A stretch of 64,000 nt of DNA from Phycisphaerae bacterium (GCA_016342495.1 JAEIOG010000003.1:1-64000), one strand, 5' to 3'. Positions 37,901 to 47,624 are shown, numbered from the stretch's first letter. The notes: generated from the letters alone by a model not told the origin. Numbers and translations: made by a program.

Positions 37901-39693
37901 TCAGTATCTGGAACAATGACAGCGGTGGCGAAAGTATAATCTGCTAAATCAATGTCGGTATTCAAAATAAAACATCTATTTAATACTCTTTGATTTGAGC
38001 CGATGGCTATCAACTGCTTAGCTGAAGAAATCTGATATGGATTAACTGAAGAACCATCACCTCCATCAAACTTATGAAGGTAAACCGTGACAATTTGGTC
38101 ATCAGCGATTCCATCAATATCACTGATTACTAAATCTGTCACGAAATCCCCAAATTCTGCTTGAGAGGAATCAATTGTTACATTAACAATACATATGTCA
38201 TTAGGATCAACATCGCTAACTGTCTCAGGAGAAATAGCAACTATCCAGGGGCACTCATAGGAAATCTGCCAATCGAGCAAATTTCCGCCAGAATTATAAA
38301 CTTCAAAGCTAAATGTTTGAAGTTCGGCATCGTTTGTAGATAAAAATTCAATTTCTTCCTGAGAAATACCAATTGATGGGGCTTGCCCTAAGCTGATAAC
38401 CAGATCGATAGCTATTCCAGTCGAATCCACAGGCCCATAAATACTTTGTTGGATTACAAATCCCGAATTAATTGTAGAATTATATTTAAAAGTAATATCA
38501 CCAATAGTAAAACCAGCATTGATTAAAGTAGTTTGGGCATCGGTTTTTTCCATTGCTACAACAACTGGCGGGTAAAAAGCATCGAAGTCCTGCCATGCAA
38601 GTGCAGGGTATCCATCCATTATCCATATATCTTCTGATCCATTGGTAGTTTCATTAACAAAATCCCAATTTACATCCAGAAAAGTATTGATGTCTTGCAT
38701 TTGGACTGTACTACGCCCTAACCAGTCCCCCAAACTTCCATCTAATCGAGCTGTATCCATATCCCAAAAACCGTTAATAGATTGACTACTATATGATTCC
38801 CCAAAAACACCACCTATTTCAATTGAATCCCTACCTGCCTGAACATAACCGGCCGAATAATAATTAGCAATAGTACCACGATAGAAATAACCACAAAAAC
38901 CACCAATTTCACTAGAATCAATGCCCGCAATGACAGTTGCTTGCGAATAGCAATTATCTATAGTGCATAATCTAGAATCTCCACAAAATCCGCCAATTCC
39001 ACTTGAACCATCATTGCCAATCACTGTTCCTTTTGAATAGCAACAATCTACATTAGTATACTGCTTATAACCAAACAGGCAGCCAATGTACTGATTACCA
39101 ATGACATTACAGCTTGCATAGCACTTGCTTATATTGTTTTCTCTACTACTTCCACATAGCCCTCCTACACTCAGCCTTCCTTTTACATTACCAATTACAA
39201 AACAATTATATGCAGCAGTATATTTTATATATCCACATAAACCACCAACATAATAAGAATCATCTCCTCCCACAATATTTACACTTTTTAAGCCAAGATT
39301 TTTGATTTCTGAACCCTCGCCTTCACAATGACCAAATAAACCCAGATAGTCATTATTTGTCTGCGAGGCATCAATAATTAAATTTGAAATAGAATGGCCA
39401 TTACCATTAAATATACCGCTAAAACTTGTTCCTTGGAAACCATAATCTGTCGAGGGATCCGGGGCAATAACCGCCTTATCAAAAATATAACCCAAAAAAT
39501 CAATATCAGCAGTCAGAATGAAATGCTTATCATAATCTGCTATAGTCTGGCCCAGATTTATCAGGTCGGCGGCGGTTGCTATCTGGTAGGGATCCGCTTC
39601 GCTGCCGTTACCGCCATCAAAAGCGGTGGCTGTAGCGGAAAAAACGACTAGCAATGTTGAAATAGCTAAACCCAGCGACAATATTCTTCTCAT
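34978..39693 (-). CDS. Giant secreted GLUG/PASTA/dockerin-like protein, copy A
   Basis: A 1571-aa modular exported protein. After the signal peptide (MRRILSLGLAI to ATATA) come a GLUG-motif block (to about 350; GGLCGxxxxxxIxxCYA pattern), a PASTA-like unit (about 378), an Ig-like choice-of-anchor domain, a second GLUG block (about 541-850), two more PASTA/Ig-like pairs (about 861 and 1034), a dockerin-type segment (about 1203-1245: LLSEYWLTDC, then DGQINIADLQQLLECW) and a last GLUG block to the end. GLUG domains are found in bacterial surface adhesins. The start at 39693 has AGGAGA upstream and starts the signal peptide. It is a tandem paralogue of the next gene, nearly identical in the last 60 residues and in the leader. 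Confidence 0.82.
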   Translation of the reverse strand: MRRILSLGLAISTLLVVFSATATAFDGGNGSEADPYQIATAADLINLGQTIADYDKHFILTADIDFLGYIFDKAVIAPDPSTDYGFQGTSFSGIFNGNGHSISNLIIDASQTNNDYLGLFGHCEGEGSEIKNLGLKSVNIVGGDDSYYVGGLCGYIKYTAAYNCFVIGNVKGRLSVGGLCGSSRENNISKCYASCNVIGNQYIGCLFGYKQYTNVDCCYSKGTVIGNDGSSGIGGFCGDSRLCTIDNCYSQATVIAGIDSSEIGGFCGYFYRGTIANYYSAGYVQAGRDSIEIGGVFGESYSSQSINGFWDMDTARLDGSLGDWLGRSTVQMQDINTFLDVNWDFVNETTNGSEDIWIMDGYPALAWQDFDAFYPPVVVAMEKTDAQTTLINAGFTIGDITFKYNSTINSGFVIQQSIYGPVDSTGIAIDLVISLGQAPSIGISQEEIEFLSTNDAELQTFSFEVYNSGGNLLDWQISYECPWIVAISPETVSDVDPNDICIVNVTIDSSQAEFGDFVTDLVISDIDGIADDQIVTVYLHKFDGGDGSSVNPYQISSAKQLIAIGSNQRVLNRCFILNTDIDLADYTFATAVIVPDTDSFSDGHQGYDFDGTFNGNGYIIQNLTICTANADPNNSYLGLFGKTGYDAVIKNLGLENVNIISGKNSEYIGGICGYNCGEIHQSFVTGNMSGDSSGGICGYNKRKLTEYRKIGYFYAYSIDVGSGGIINDCYTNCIASCGICEINDIGIIENCYASGIVSNGICRDNLTRTFEQRDYLWYQGPYIEHFVDITGIINNCFWDTEISGTTTSAGGIGLTTAQMQNISTYLDAGWDFAGLSINGTADIWYMPIDDYPILRWQNLDIIMIPNVIFMTQAQAEATIVNSGLIVGDISYAYSEDIASGLVISQNPFGSFAETGDAINIVVSLGQSPAIGFGNLVYDPDMPDTTATLILSFEVFNAGENALNWQVSGPSSLDVIITPESGSSLNPADRTTVTATFDISMLETGGYEDFLIISDVDGILADVEVPFSFYIYETIVPEILSMIQVQARTAIADAELVVGEISYGYSPTIPSGAIMSQSPSANTYAKRGDAVDMIISLGKTPGIGLSQQNFVLDISDASVQETISFKIFNEGGNILDWEIVYDCPWIISVSPDNGVSSDPNDQTTVTAIIDVSLLDFGYNSTVLAIKEINGILEDKTVAIILNVINSVNLEEFALLSEYWLTDCSDPNHPGKEIDLITDGQINIADLQQLLECWMNKKVTKPFAGLGTTADPYQVSTAGQLISIGTDVTLLDKHFILTADIDLAGYTFDNAIIARDTDNSTDTFAGISFSGVFNGDGHIISNLTIDTAGAGNDYLGLFGSISGPTAKIENLGIIANITGGSGSRYLGGLCGKLSNGSVTNCYTSGAISGYKYLGGLCGGISDAGITACYASCNVNGYYYLGGLCGNFATSSMSNSYAIGTVSGDYFVGGLCGYLSNGSLINCYASGAVNANDYLGGLCGDNNDSITITACFWDTETSGQSTSDGGTGLDTAAMQNIETYLNAGWDFLGETANGSEDIWQMPPAGGYPILHWQE

Positions 39694-39779
39694 AACAATT
39701 CTCCTGTTAAATCTGGCCCCCAAACTTACCATATAAGTACTGTACCCTTTTAGCTACCGTTTTTCAAGGAAAAAGTAAG
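39691..39779 (-). promoter_or_regulatory. Leader conserved between the two giant genes, copy A
   Basis: About 85 bp before the start match 44167-44255 with only a few substitutions, including a shared GTACAGTAC palindrome, TTATATGG, and CAGGAGAATTGTT before the ATG. The promoter and leader were duplicated with the gene, so both copies likely share control. No exact -35/-10 pair is assigned. Confidence 0.55.
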
Positions 39780-39825
39780 TTTATTAAGTCTTTTTTGCTC
39801 ATAAGGATATTATTGCCAATTAAAG

Positions 39826-42800
39826 CTATTGTCCCTGCCAATACAATATCGGATAGCCACCGGCGGGGGGCATTTGCCAGATATCTTCGCTGCCATTGGC
39901 GGTTTCACCGAGGAAATCCCAGCCGGCGTTGAGGTAGGTTTCTATATTCTGCATCGCTGCGGTAGTTAAGCCAGTGCCGCCGGCACTGGTTGTCTGACCG
40001 GAAGTTTCGGTGTCCCAGAAGCAGGAATAAAACACACCTTCAAAATTATAGCCACAAAATCCACCAATATCAGTTGAGCCATTGCCCGATACAATCGCCC
40101 CGATGGAATAGCAATAATTAATATGATCCTGATAATTTTCGCCGCAGAAGCCACCAATTTTTGTTGAATTCAAACCTGAACTTACAGTTGCTAAAGAGTA
40201 ACAATTATCCGTGGAAGATCTGGTTGAAATGCCACAGAAACCGCCGATAGATTCAGAATTATCATTGCCTGTAACAGTTCCCAAACAATAACAACTTTTA
40301 ACACTCCCTGTGTGTTTTTCGCCTATAAAGCCTCCAACTGCATAATTGCCGGTCAAACTGCAATTAGCATAACTGTCAATAATATTGCCAGTATTGCTAT
40401 AGCCGCACAGACCGCCTACATAGCTATTGCCGCTGATATTGCCGGTAACATAACAATTATCGATGGTTCCCAGCAAAATTCCACCGCATAGCCCGCCAAC
40501 ACAATTGGAATCTTGACCAACAGTAATATTAATATTAACCAGACCCAGATTCTTAATTTCAGTATTCTGTCCCATTGGACCGGTAAACAGCCCGATATAA
40601 TCTTCGTTATTTGATGAAGCATCTATCGTTAAATTAGAAATAATATGGCCATCACCATTGAAAGTTCCATAAAAAGCATAGCCTTCGAAAGTTATATTGG
40701 AACTATCGGTATCTTGGCCGATAACCGCGTGGTCAAAAGTATAGCCGGCCAGATCAATATCAGCTGTCATAATGAAATTCTTATCTAGCAGATTATCATT
40801 TGTGCCGATGGAAATCAGTTGATAAGCAGTGCTAACTTGATAAGGATCGGCCGTAGTGCCCTGGCCAAGAAATGGCTTTGTGACTTTTTTATTCATCCAG
40901 CATTCCAGTAATTGCTGGAGGTCAGCAATGTTAATCTGGCCATCAGTAATTAAATCTATTTCTTTGCATGAATCATTTGGGTCGCTACAATCTGTTAACC
41001 AGTATTCACTCAGTAAGGCAAATTCATCTAAATTCACAGGATTAAAAAAAGTGAGATTGATCGTTACTGGAACCGAGCCTATTATTCCATTGACATCACT
41101 AACCATTAATGTTGTTGCATAGTTGCCAACATTCAACGTGCTGGTATCTATTATTACCGAAACTGTTGCCTGATCATTAGTATTATTGGGATCACTGGAA
41201 ACACCGGTATCAGGCGATACCGATATGACCCATGGACAATCATGATTTATCTGCCAGTTTAAGGTATTGCCACCACTATTGAATACTTCAAAGCTAATGG
41301 TTTCCTGAGTTTTAGTATCAGGGATATTTAAGGTGAAGTATTGCTGTGATAAACCGATACCCGGTGCTTCGCCTAAACTGATAACCATATCAACAGCATC
41401 ACCGCGTTTGGCATAAGTATCAACCGATGGGCTTTGACTTATAACTGACCCGGATGGAATTGTTGGGCTGTAGCCATAGGAGATGTTGCCTGCGACCAGT
41501 TCGGCATCGGCGATAGCGGTTTGGGCCCGCACTTGAGTCATTGATATAATATTAGGGACAATTGCTTCATAAATATAAAAACTGAAAGTTACAGCTACAT
41601 CATCTAAAATACCATCGGTATCGCTGATAATTAATGACACCTCATGGCTGCCAGCTTCCAGCATACTGATATCAAATGTTGCGGTGACAGTTGTCCGGTC
41701 CGTAGGATAAAGCGAGTTGCCTGATTCAGGTGCGATTATTGCATTCAAATAATTTGGGTCAGATACCTGCCAGTTTAGAGTATTTTCACCGGCATTGAAT
41801 ACTTCAAAACTGACAATTAATGTTGCGGTGGTATCGGGCATATCATTAGCATAAACCAGATTACCAAAGCCAATTGCCGGGGATTTCCCTAAACTAACAA
41901 CTAAATCTACAGCATCGCCAACAATAGCAGCTTGACCGGCTGCTGGATATTGACTAATTATCATACCAGCCTGTACCGTCTCGCTATAGACATAATTAAT
42001 ATCACCAATAACCAGTCCCACTGCAGTTAATGCAGTTTGCCACTGAACTTCAGTCAGAGCCACAATATCAGGAACCGCGATAAAATTCATATCAGCATCT
42101 GGGTCCTGCCAACGCAAAATTGGATAGTCATTAATCGGCATATACCAGATATCAGCAGTGCCGTTTATCGACAAACCTGCAAAGTCCCAGCCAGCATCAA
42201 GATAGGTGCTTATGTTTTGCATTTGAGCAGTTGGCAAGCCAGTGCCACCTGCACTGGTTGTGGCCTCTGAGCTTTCGGTATCCCAAAAGCAACTAGATAT
42301 TTCACTGTCAATATTTACAGTCACATCACGTGGACGTAAAAAAAATCCTAAATCCTCATACCAGGTATGACGAAAAATGTATGCAGGATTTGCCTCACAT
42401 ATCGCATAATCCTTAGCCCCGATAGTATAACAATTATTAATTATCCCTAAATCATTGAATTTGCATATACCATTTGATACATCACATTCAGAATAGCAAT
42501 TACTTATAATACCCTGCTCAAATATGCTGCTTGGAGGTGAATAGTTAGAATTAACTGCGATAAAAGCAAAGTAACCATAGTTTATCCCGCAAATACCACC
42601 GGAGTTATCTCCTTCTATGTTACCTGTAACGAAGGAATTATGAATTTCACCACAATTATAGCCACAGATACCTCCGATATATTCAGAATTTTCTCCGGCG
42701 ATGATATTGACATTTTCCAGGCCTAGATTCTTTATAATGGCATCATAACCAGTTTTGCCAAATAAGCCCAGGTAGTCATTGCTATCATTGTTTGGATCAG

Positions 42801-44169
42801 CGTCAGTTAAGGTGTTAATGTTGAGATTGCGGATTATGTGGTCATTGCCATTAAAACTGCCGTTAAAAGCTATATACTGATCATTGTCATTGGTATAGAA
42901 AATATTTGGTGCGATTATTGCCGTTGTGAAGGTATAAGCGGATAAATCGATATCAGCGACAAGGATAAAATGCTTATCAAAAACAGATTCATACGAGCCC
43001 ATAGCTATTAATTGCTCAGCTGATGAAATTTGATAAGGATTGGCCTCTGAGCCATTTCCTGTTGGGCCAAGATTTAGAACAATATTAATCGGCAACCCCA
43101 GCTGATCAACAATTCCAGAGGGATCTTGCCTGATAACTGAACCAGTTGGCACGGTAAAGCTATAGCCTGGCACGGTATAGCTATAGCCATAGGTGATATC
43201 ACCAAGAATAAAGCCTGCATCAGTAATAGCTGTTTGGGCATCAGCTTGAGTCATATTTATTACATTAGGAGTAATGATAGCATCAGGATATTGCCATAAA
43301 AACTCAGGATATCCACTTTCTCCCATCACCCAGATATCATCGGTGCCATTGGCGATTTCACTGACAAAATCCCAGCCGGCATAAAGGAAAGTGCTATAAT
43401 CCTGCATTTGAGCAGTAGTTAAACCTGTGCCGCCATCGCTGGTATTGATTCCAGATGTTTCTATATCCCAGAAACAGTTAACAATACTTCCATAATAATT
43501 GTATTTGCATATACCACCATAATAGTTTCCGATAACAGTCCCGAGTGCATAGCAATTAGTTATACTGCCATGGTTATTGCTTCCACATAGGCCACCGAGA
43601 TTATTATACCCGGCAACATCGACCTTTGCATAAGAATTAATCACACTACCATAATAATTGTATCCGCATATACCCCCCATAAAATTATCTCCGAAAATTG
43701 AACCGTAAACATAGCAATTAATGATACTGCCAGAATTATTTGTGCCACATATACCTCCAAGATAGTCTGAATCAGTTCCGCCAAGGATAACGACATTTGT
43801 CATACCAAGATTTTTAATTATGGTTGCTGTCCCTGAAATTTGACCGAATAAACCAAGATAATCATTGTCTGCATCTGCTGTGTCGATTGTCAGATTGTTG
43901 ATGATGTGACCATTGCCATCGAAAACGCCATCAAAAGAACGAATAACTGCCTCATCAAAAGTATATCCCGCCAGATCAATATCAGCGGTGAGGATGAAAT
44001 GCTTATCATAATCTGCTGTGGTCTGGCCCAGATTTATCAGCTGCTCGGCGGTAGCTATCTGGTAGGGATCTGCTTCGCTGCCATTTCCGCCATCAAAAGC
44101 GGTGGCTGTAGCGGAAAAAACGACTAGCAATGTCAAAATAGCTAAACCCAGCGACAATATCCTTCTCAT
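39826..44169 (-). CDS. Giant secreted GLUG/PASTA/dockerin-like protein, copy B
   Basis: A 1447-aa paralogue of copy A, same order of modules: signal peptide (MRRILSLGLAI to ATATA), GLUG block to about 270, PASTA-like unit (about 296), GLUG block (about 330-680), PASTA/Ig-like pairs (about 696 and 870), dockerin-type segment (about 1046: LLSEYWLTDC and DGQINIADLQQLLECW) and a last GLUG block. It lacks the Ig-like domain that follows the first PASTA in copy A. The sequence NLGLENVNII...SEYIGGICGYNCGEIH occurs in both, showing recent duplication or gene conversion. The start at 44169 has AGGAGA upstream. It would be exported; a dockerin would need a cohesin partner, not seen here. Confidence 0.82.
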   Translation of the reverse strand: MRRILSLGLAILTLLVVFSATATAFDGGNGSEADPYQIATAEQLINLGQTTADYDKHFILTADIDLAGYTFDEAVIRSFDGVFDGNGHIINNLTIDTADADNDYLGLFGQISGTATIIKNLGMTNVVILGGTDSDYLGGICGTNNSGSIINCYVYGSIFGDNFMGGICGYNYYGSVINSYAKVDVAGYNNLGGLCGSNNHGSITNCYALGTVIGNYYGGICKYNYYGSIVNCFWDIETSGINTSDGGTGLTTAQMQDYSTFLYAGWDFVSEIANGTDDIWVMGESGYPEFLWQYPDAIITPNVINMTQADAQTAITDAGFILGDITYGYSYTVPGYSFTVPTGSVIRQDPSGIVDQLGLPINIVLNLGPTGNGSEANPYQISSAEQLIAMGSYESVFDKHFILVADIDLSAYTFTTAIIAPNIFYTNDNDQYIAFNGSFNGNDHIIRNLNINTLTDADPNNDSNDYLGLFGKTGYDAIIKNLGLENVNIIAGENSEYIGGICGYNCGEIHNSFVTGNIEGDNSGGICGINYGYFAFIAVNSNYSPPSSIFEQGIISNCYSECDVSNGICKFNDLGIINNCYTIGAKDYAICEANPAYIFRHTWYEDLGFFLRPRDVTVNIDSEISSCFWDTESSEATTSAGGTGLPTAQMQNISTYLDAGWDFAGLSINGTADIWYMPINDYPILRWQDPDADMNFIAVPDIVALTEVQWQTALTAVGLVIGDINYVYSETVQAGMIISQYPAAGQAAIVGDAVDLVVSLGKSPAIGFGNLVYANDMPDTTATLIVSFEVFNAGENTLNWQVSDPNYLNAIIAPESGNSLYPTDRTTVTATFDISMLEAGSHEVSLIISDTDGILDDVAVTFSFYIYEAIVPNIISMTQVRAQTAIADAELVAGNISYGYSPTIPSGSVISQSPSVDTYAKRGDAVDMVISLGEAPGIGLSQQYFTLNIPDTKTQETISFEVFNSGGNTLNWQINHDCPWVISVSPDTGVSSDPNNTNDQATVSVIIDTSTLNVGNYATTLMVSDVNGIIGSVPVTINLTFFNPVNLDEFALLSEYWLTDCSDPNDSCKEIDLITDGQINIADLQQLLECWMNKKVTKPFLGQGTTADPYQVSTAYQLISIGTNDNLLDKNFIMTADIDLAGYTFDHAVIGQDTDSSNITFEGYAFYGTFNGDGHIISNLTIDASSNNEDYIGLFTGPMGQNTEIKNLGLVNINITVGQDSNCVGGLCGGILLGTIDNCYVTGNISGNSYVGGLCGYSNTGNIIDSYANCSLTGNYAVGGFIGEKHTGSVKSCYCLGTVTGNDNSESIGGFCGISTRSSTDNCYSLATVSSGLNSTKIGGFCGENYQDHINYCYSIGAIVSGNGSTDIGGFCGYNFEGVFYSCFWDTETSGQTTSAGGTGLTTAAMQNIETYLNAGWDFLGETANGSEDIWQMPPAGGYPILYWQGQ

Positions 44170-44255
44170 AACAATTCTCCTGTTAAATCTGGCCCCCAAA
44201 CTTGCCATATAAGTACTGTACGCTTTTAGCCACCGTTTTTCAAGGGAAAAGTGCT
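44167..44255 (-). promoter_or_regulatory. Leader conserved between the two giant genes, copy B
   Basis: Counterpart of 39691-39779, with the same ribosome site, TTATATGG and a GTACAGTAC palindrome; single-base differences flank these. Confidence 0.55.
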
Positions 44256-44380
44256 AATTATCTTCCTTTTACTCTATATTGGCTGGGATCTGGAGAAATG
44301 GTTTATATAGTGCAGGACGAAATAGTGCCAGATAATATTCTGGGTATAAATATTTAAAAAAAGTGACTAATTCTTATATA

Positions 44381-44420
44381 TTTGCGTCTCTTGCAGCTTT
44401 AGCGACTTTTGCGTTGAAAT
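44381..44420. repeat. Partial copy of the dispersed GCAAGAG/CGCTAAAG repeat
   Basis: Read on the minus strand it gives CAACGCAAAAGTCGCTAAAG then GCAAGAGACGCAAA, matching the family at 34.2-34.9 kb. It lies in the 420-bp gap between copy B and the parvulin gene, which otherwise holds only a promoter candidate. Confidence 0.6.
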
Positions 44421-44487
44421 ATTAGAATTCGCATATTAACAGGCTTAACTGGTTTTATGTTTAAGTTGACTAACTTTTACCTTTAAT

Positions 44488-44517
44488 TTAACATTTTACC
44501 GATAATCTGGATATAAT
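44488..44517 (+). promoter_or_regulatory. Candidate sigma-70-type promoter of the parvulin-HIT operon
   Basis: TTAACA (44488-44493) and a consensus TATAAT (44512-44517) are separated by 18 bp, about 75 nt before the start at 44593. Confidence 0.45.
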
Positions 44518-44592
44518 TTGAACTATTGTCACTTTTGATTTATACTCTGGATTATATAACTATTGAAGAATCATCATATAACAGGTAAAAAA

Positions 44593-45702
44593 ATGAAAAA
44601 AACTATCGTTATTATCCTATTATTAAATATCTTCTGCTTCGCTGCTGATAATGCCACTGAGACCAATGTCGCTGAAGAAACCAAACCGGCAAATATAGTA
44701 ACCCTTGGCATTACCTTAAATATCAATAATGATGCCATTCACTCTGGCCATGTCATTGACCCCTTACTACCCCAGCTAAAGCAAATCGCAATCAGCACCG
44801 ACCAGCGTAGCTTCGAAACCCAGGCCAGCCAGATAATCTATCAGGAAACCATGAGACAAATTTCTGAAATACTGCTCTATCAGAAAGCCAAAAAACAATT
44901 AGCCAAAAATGGCGAAGTTGATGACATAATCGCCAGAATCCGCCTGTCAAAAATGCAGACTCTAATCAAAAACTATGGCGGCAATGAAGCATTGGCCCGG
45001 GCTGAACTGTCCAAAAAAGCGATCGATATTGATGAAGTACTCGACTCTGCCGTCCGGGCCGTTCTGGTAAGTAATTACCGCGATACCTATTTCCAGACAA
45101 CCAAAAGCATCAGCCGGGCAGATATGATAAAATATTATCAGGAACACTTAGAGGAATTCACTCTCGAAAGAAAAATACAGTTTCAGCTGATCGATATTCG
45201 TTTTGACCAGGTCGGCGGCAAAGACCAGGCTAATGAGTTGGCTAATGAATTAATGGCCCAGTTGTCCAATAATGCTGATTTTTCCGCTATGGTTCAAAAA
45301 TATTCCAATGGCTTCCTGCAAAGTAAAAATGGAATATGGCCCGAAATGAAAATTGACAATAATGGTAATGCCGAAGGGCTTAAAGAACTTTATCAACCTG
45401 TTATTGCGGCATTATCCAAAACTAAACCAAACCAACATAGCGGAATCATTGAATGTGCGGACAGATTTTTTGTCGCTAAACTCTTGAAAAAACAAGATGC
45501 CGGCACAATATCTTTCACCAAGGCACAATTGACAATCAAAAACAAACTACACGATCTGGAATGGGCCAAAATAGGGCAAAAACTCCAAAAACAAATGGAA
45601 AATGAAGCTGTTTTTGGTTATTTACCCACATTTTGCAGCAATACAACCAGGTTGGCATATCAAAAAATCATGAAAGAAGAGTTGGCTAATGCTAAACAAT
45701 AA
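44593..45702 (+). CDS. SurA/PpiC-type parvulin peptidyl-prolyl isomerase, exported
   Basis: A 369-aa periplasmic chaperone/isomerase of the parvulin class. A signal peptide (KKTIVIILLLNIFCFAAD) precedes a helical N-domain, then a PPIC-like region (about 185-300: SRADMIKYYQEHLEEFTLER, QFQLIDIRF, ADFSAMVQKYSNG) and a C-terminal helix, the SurA layout. Such proteins help outer-membrane or exported proteins fold. The start at 44593 has AGGT 7 nt upstream; the frame is open to a TTG at 44563, which I do not use. It overlaps the HIT gene by 14 nt, so the two are translationally linked. Confidence 0.82.
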   Translation: MKKTIVIILLLNIFCFAADNATETNVAEETKPANIVTLGITLNINNDAIHSGHVIDPLLPQLKQIAISTDQRSFETQASQIIYQETMRQISEILLYQKAKKQLAKNGEVDDIIARIRLSKMQTLIKNYGGNEALARAELSKKAIDIDEVLDSAVRAVLVSNYRDTYFQTTKSISRADMIKYYQEHLEEFTLERKIQFQLIDIRFDQVGGKDQANELANELMAQLSNNADFSAMVQKYSNGFLQSKNGIWPEMKIDNNGNAEGLKELYQPVIAALSKTKPNQHSGIIECADRFFVAKLLKKQDAGTISFTKAQLTIKNKLHDLEWAKIGQKLQKQMENEAVFGYLPTFCSNTTRLAYQKIMKEELANAKQ

Positions 45703-46231
45703 TAATTTATGGGCCCCCTGGCGCAGCCAATATCTTCAGGATCTGGGCAAAGATGAACAACAAGGCATAGCTGGCAATACCTGTTTCATTTGCGATTATG
45801 TCAAAAACCCTGAAAAAGACCGGAAAAACCTGGTGCTGTGGCGAAGTAAAAACACAATTATGATGTTTAATCGCTACCCATACACCGCCGGGCATCTGCT
45901 GATAGCACCACAAAACCATATTGCCAATTTTGTTAATTTAGAAGAAACTGTCTTGCTGGAATTGATGACAATGTGCCGGGATGGACAAAAGATTTTGCAG
46001 CAAGTACTCCAGCCACAAGGATTTAACGTTGGTTTCAATGTTGGCAAATGCAGTGGTGCCGGCCTGCCGGGCCATATTCACATGCATGTAGTGCCGCGCT
46101 GGGAAGGTGATACCAATTTTATGACAACTTTAGCCGGGGCAAGACTGGCAAGCCAGGCATTAGATGACCTTTTTGACCATGTATTTCGGGCAGGAACGGG
46201 CATGAAATTACCAGAAAATGCACAAAAATGA
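45689..46231 (+). CDS. HIT-family protein, AP4A phosphorylase-like
   Basis: A 180-aa histidine-triad hydrolase or phosphorylase of nucleotides. The active-site motif is HIHMHVVPRW with His129, His131 and His133. The N-terminal LWAPWRSQYL and CFICDYV are typical of the Rv2613c-type AP4A phosphorylase group, which splits diadenosine tetraphosphate. It overlaps the parvulin gene by 14 nt, and its stop codon is 2 bp from the stop of the convergent queC. Exact substrate is unknown. Confidence 0.87.
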   Translation: MLNNNNLWAPWRSQYLQDLGKDEQQGIAGNTCFICDYVKNPEKDRKNLVLWRSKNTIMMFNRYPYTAGHLLIAPQNHIANFVNLEETVLLELMTMCRDGQKILQQVLQPQGFNVGFNVGKCSGAGLPGHIHMHVVPRWEGDTNFMTTLAGARLASQALDDLFDHVFRAGTGMKLPENAQK

Positions 46232-46233
46232 CA

Positions 46234-46938
46234 TTAAATGTACTTTAAAGGGTCAATTTTCCCAGCATCTTTGAAACCTTTTAACCTCAAAAGGCATGAA
46301 TCGCAATGGCCACAGGACGTACCATCTGCCGCCGGATCATAGCAACTATGCGAAATTGAATAATCCAGATTCAATTCATAACCCTTCTGGACAATCTGAG
46401 CTTTAGTCATATCAAGTAATGGAGCATGGATCTTGAACTTATTTGGCCCCTCCACGCCAGCTTTGGTCGCAAGGTTAGCCAAATTTTCAAAAGCATTAAG
46501 AAATTCAGCTCTGCAATCAGGATAACCGCTAAAATCAACAGCATTAGCGCCGATAAAAATGTCAAAAGCACCAAGAACCTCAGCCCAACCCAAAGCCATA
46601 CTTAACAGGATAGTATTTCGCGCAGGCACATAAGTAACTGGTATTTCAAGACTTGTATCAGCACCAATATCACTTTTAGGGACATCAATGTCAGCGGTCA
46701 AAGCTGATCCACCAAAACTGCGTAAATCTATAGAAATTATTTTATGATCTTTCACGGCGAGGCTAGCAGCAATTTGCTTTGCGGCAGTAAGTTCATAAGT
46801 ATCGCGTTGGCCATAGTTTACCGAAAGAGCATAAATATCGAAACCCTGACTTTTGGCGATCGCCGCTGAGGTATATGAGTCTAAGCCACCACTTAAGAGG
46901 ACGACTGCTTTAAGGTTTTTTTCGCTTACACTTGTCAT
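46234..46938 (-). CDS. queC: 7-cyano-7-deazaguanine synthase
   Basis: QueC (234 aa) converts 7-carboxy-7-deazaguanine to preQ0 with ATP and ammonia, in queuosine synthesis. The ATP-pyrophosphatase PP-loop is [11 protein letters not shown] (residues 14-24), followed by [13 protein letters not shown] four-cysteine zinc site lies near the C-terminus ([18 protein letters not shown]). It is divergent from queF with a 79-bp gap; no preQ1 riboswitch was recognised there. The PTPS/QueD-like gene is at 10.1 kb. Confidence 0.95.
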   Translation of the reverse strand: MTSVSEKNLKAVVLLSGGLDSYTSAAIAKSQGFDIYALSVNYGQRDTYELTAAKQIAASLAVKDHKIISIDLRSFGGSALTADIDVPKSDIGADTSLEIPVTYVPARNTILLSMALGWAEVLGAFDIFIGANAVDFSGYPDCRAEFLNAFENLANLATKAGVEGPNKFKIHAPLLDMTKAQIVQKGYELNLDYSISHSCYDPAADGTSCGHCDSCLLRLKGFKDAGKIDPLKYI

Positions 46939-47017
46939 GACACACCTTTATATGTAGAATAAGGAACTAATAATATACATAAAACATAATTTTACTGTCT
47001 AACAGGAGAATAAACAA

Positions 47018-47368
47018 GTGAGCAATGAAACAAATAAGCTCGAAATTTTCGATAATCCATATCCAGACCGCGACTATGAAATCCGCACCGACTGCCCGGA
47101 GTTTACCAGCTTGTGCCCGGTAACAGGTCAACCGGACTATGGAACAATAACCATAATTTATACGCCCGATAATTCTTGTATCGAGCTGAAAAGTTTAAAA
47201 TTCTATATTCAGCAATATCGCAATATGGGTATTTTTTATGAAGCATTGACCAATAAGATACTGGATGACCTGGTTCAGGCAAGTCAGCCACGGCAAATGA
47301 AAGTAATTGCGTCATTTACGCCACGCGGCGGGATTAATTCGATAGTCACCGTTGAATATAAAAAATAG
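47018..47368 (+). CDS. queF: NADPH-dependent 7-cyano-7-deazaguanine reductase
   Basis: A short unimodular QueF (116 aa) that reduces preQ0 to preQ1, the last soluble step before tRNA insertion. The active-site Cys33 is in [13 protein letters not shown] with Asp40; the QueF signature [14 protein letters not shown] follows. It uses a GTG start at 47018, supported by AGGAGA 8 nt upstream. It is divergently paired with queC. Confidence 0.95.
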   Translation: MSNETNKLEIFDNPYPDRDYEIRTDCPEFTSLCPVTGQPDYGTITIIYTPDNSCIELKSLKFYIQQYRNMGIFYEALTNKILDDLVQASQPRQMKVIASFTPRGGINSIVTVEYKK

Positions 47369-47406
47369 TGTAAATGGTTGTTTAATAAGAATTTGCGTAA
47401 AACAAG

Positions 47407-47435
47407 CCTTCTGTTTCAAAACGGAAGGTTTTTTT
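47407..47435 (+). terminator. Rho-independent terminator of queF
   Basis: CCTTCTGTT and AACGGAAGG pair over 9 bp (one T-G wobble) with a TCAA loop, followed by seven T. Confidence 0.85.
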
Positions 47436-47624
47436 CTTTAAATGTTCATAAAACCTCATAATGGAATAAAGTTAATTGCAGAAATAGACGATTTTTGTAA
47501 TTATGGGCATGCCTGTGACGCATTAGCAAAAGATTATGCTGAAATAATGACGCCAACAGAAAAACATGGTTGCCAGTCAGAACAGAGTGATTTATAATCT
47601 GGGTTCTTAAAAACAGGAGTTACA

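Noticed and set aside
46939..47017. PreQ1 riboswitch between queC and queF
   Set aside because: No preQ1-I core (short stem with A-rich tail forming a pseudoknot) was recognisable in the 79 bp.
47442..47597. 51-codon frame on the plus strand after queF
   Set aside because: It begins immediately after the U-tract of the queF terminator and has no ribosome site; composition does not suggest a protein.
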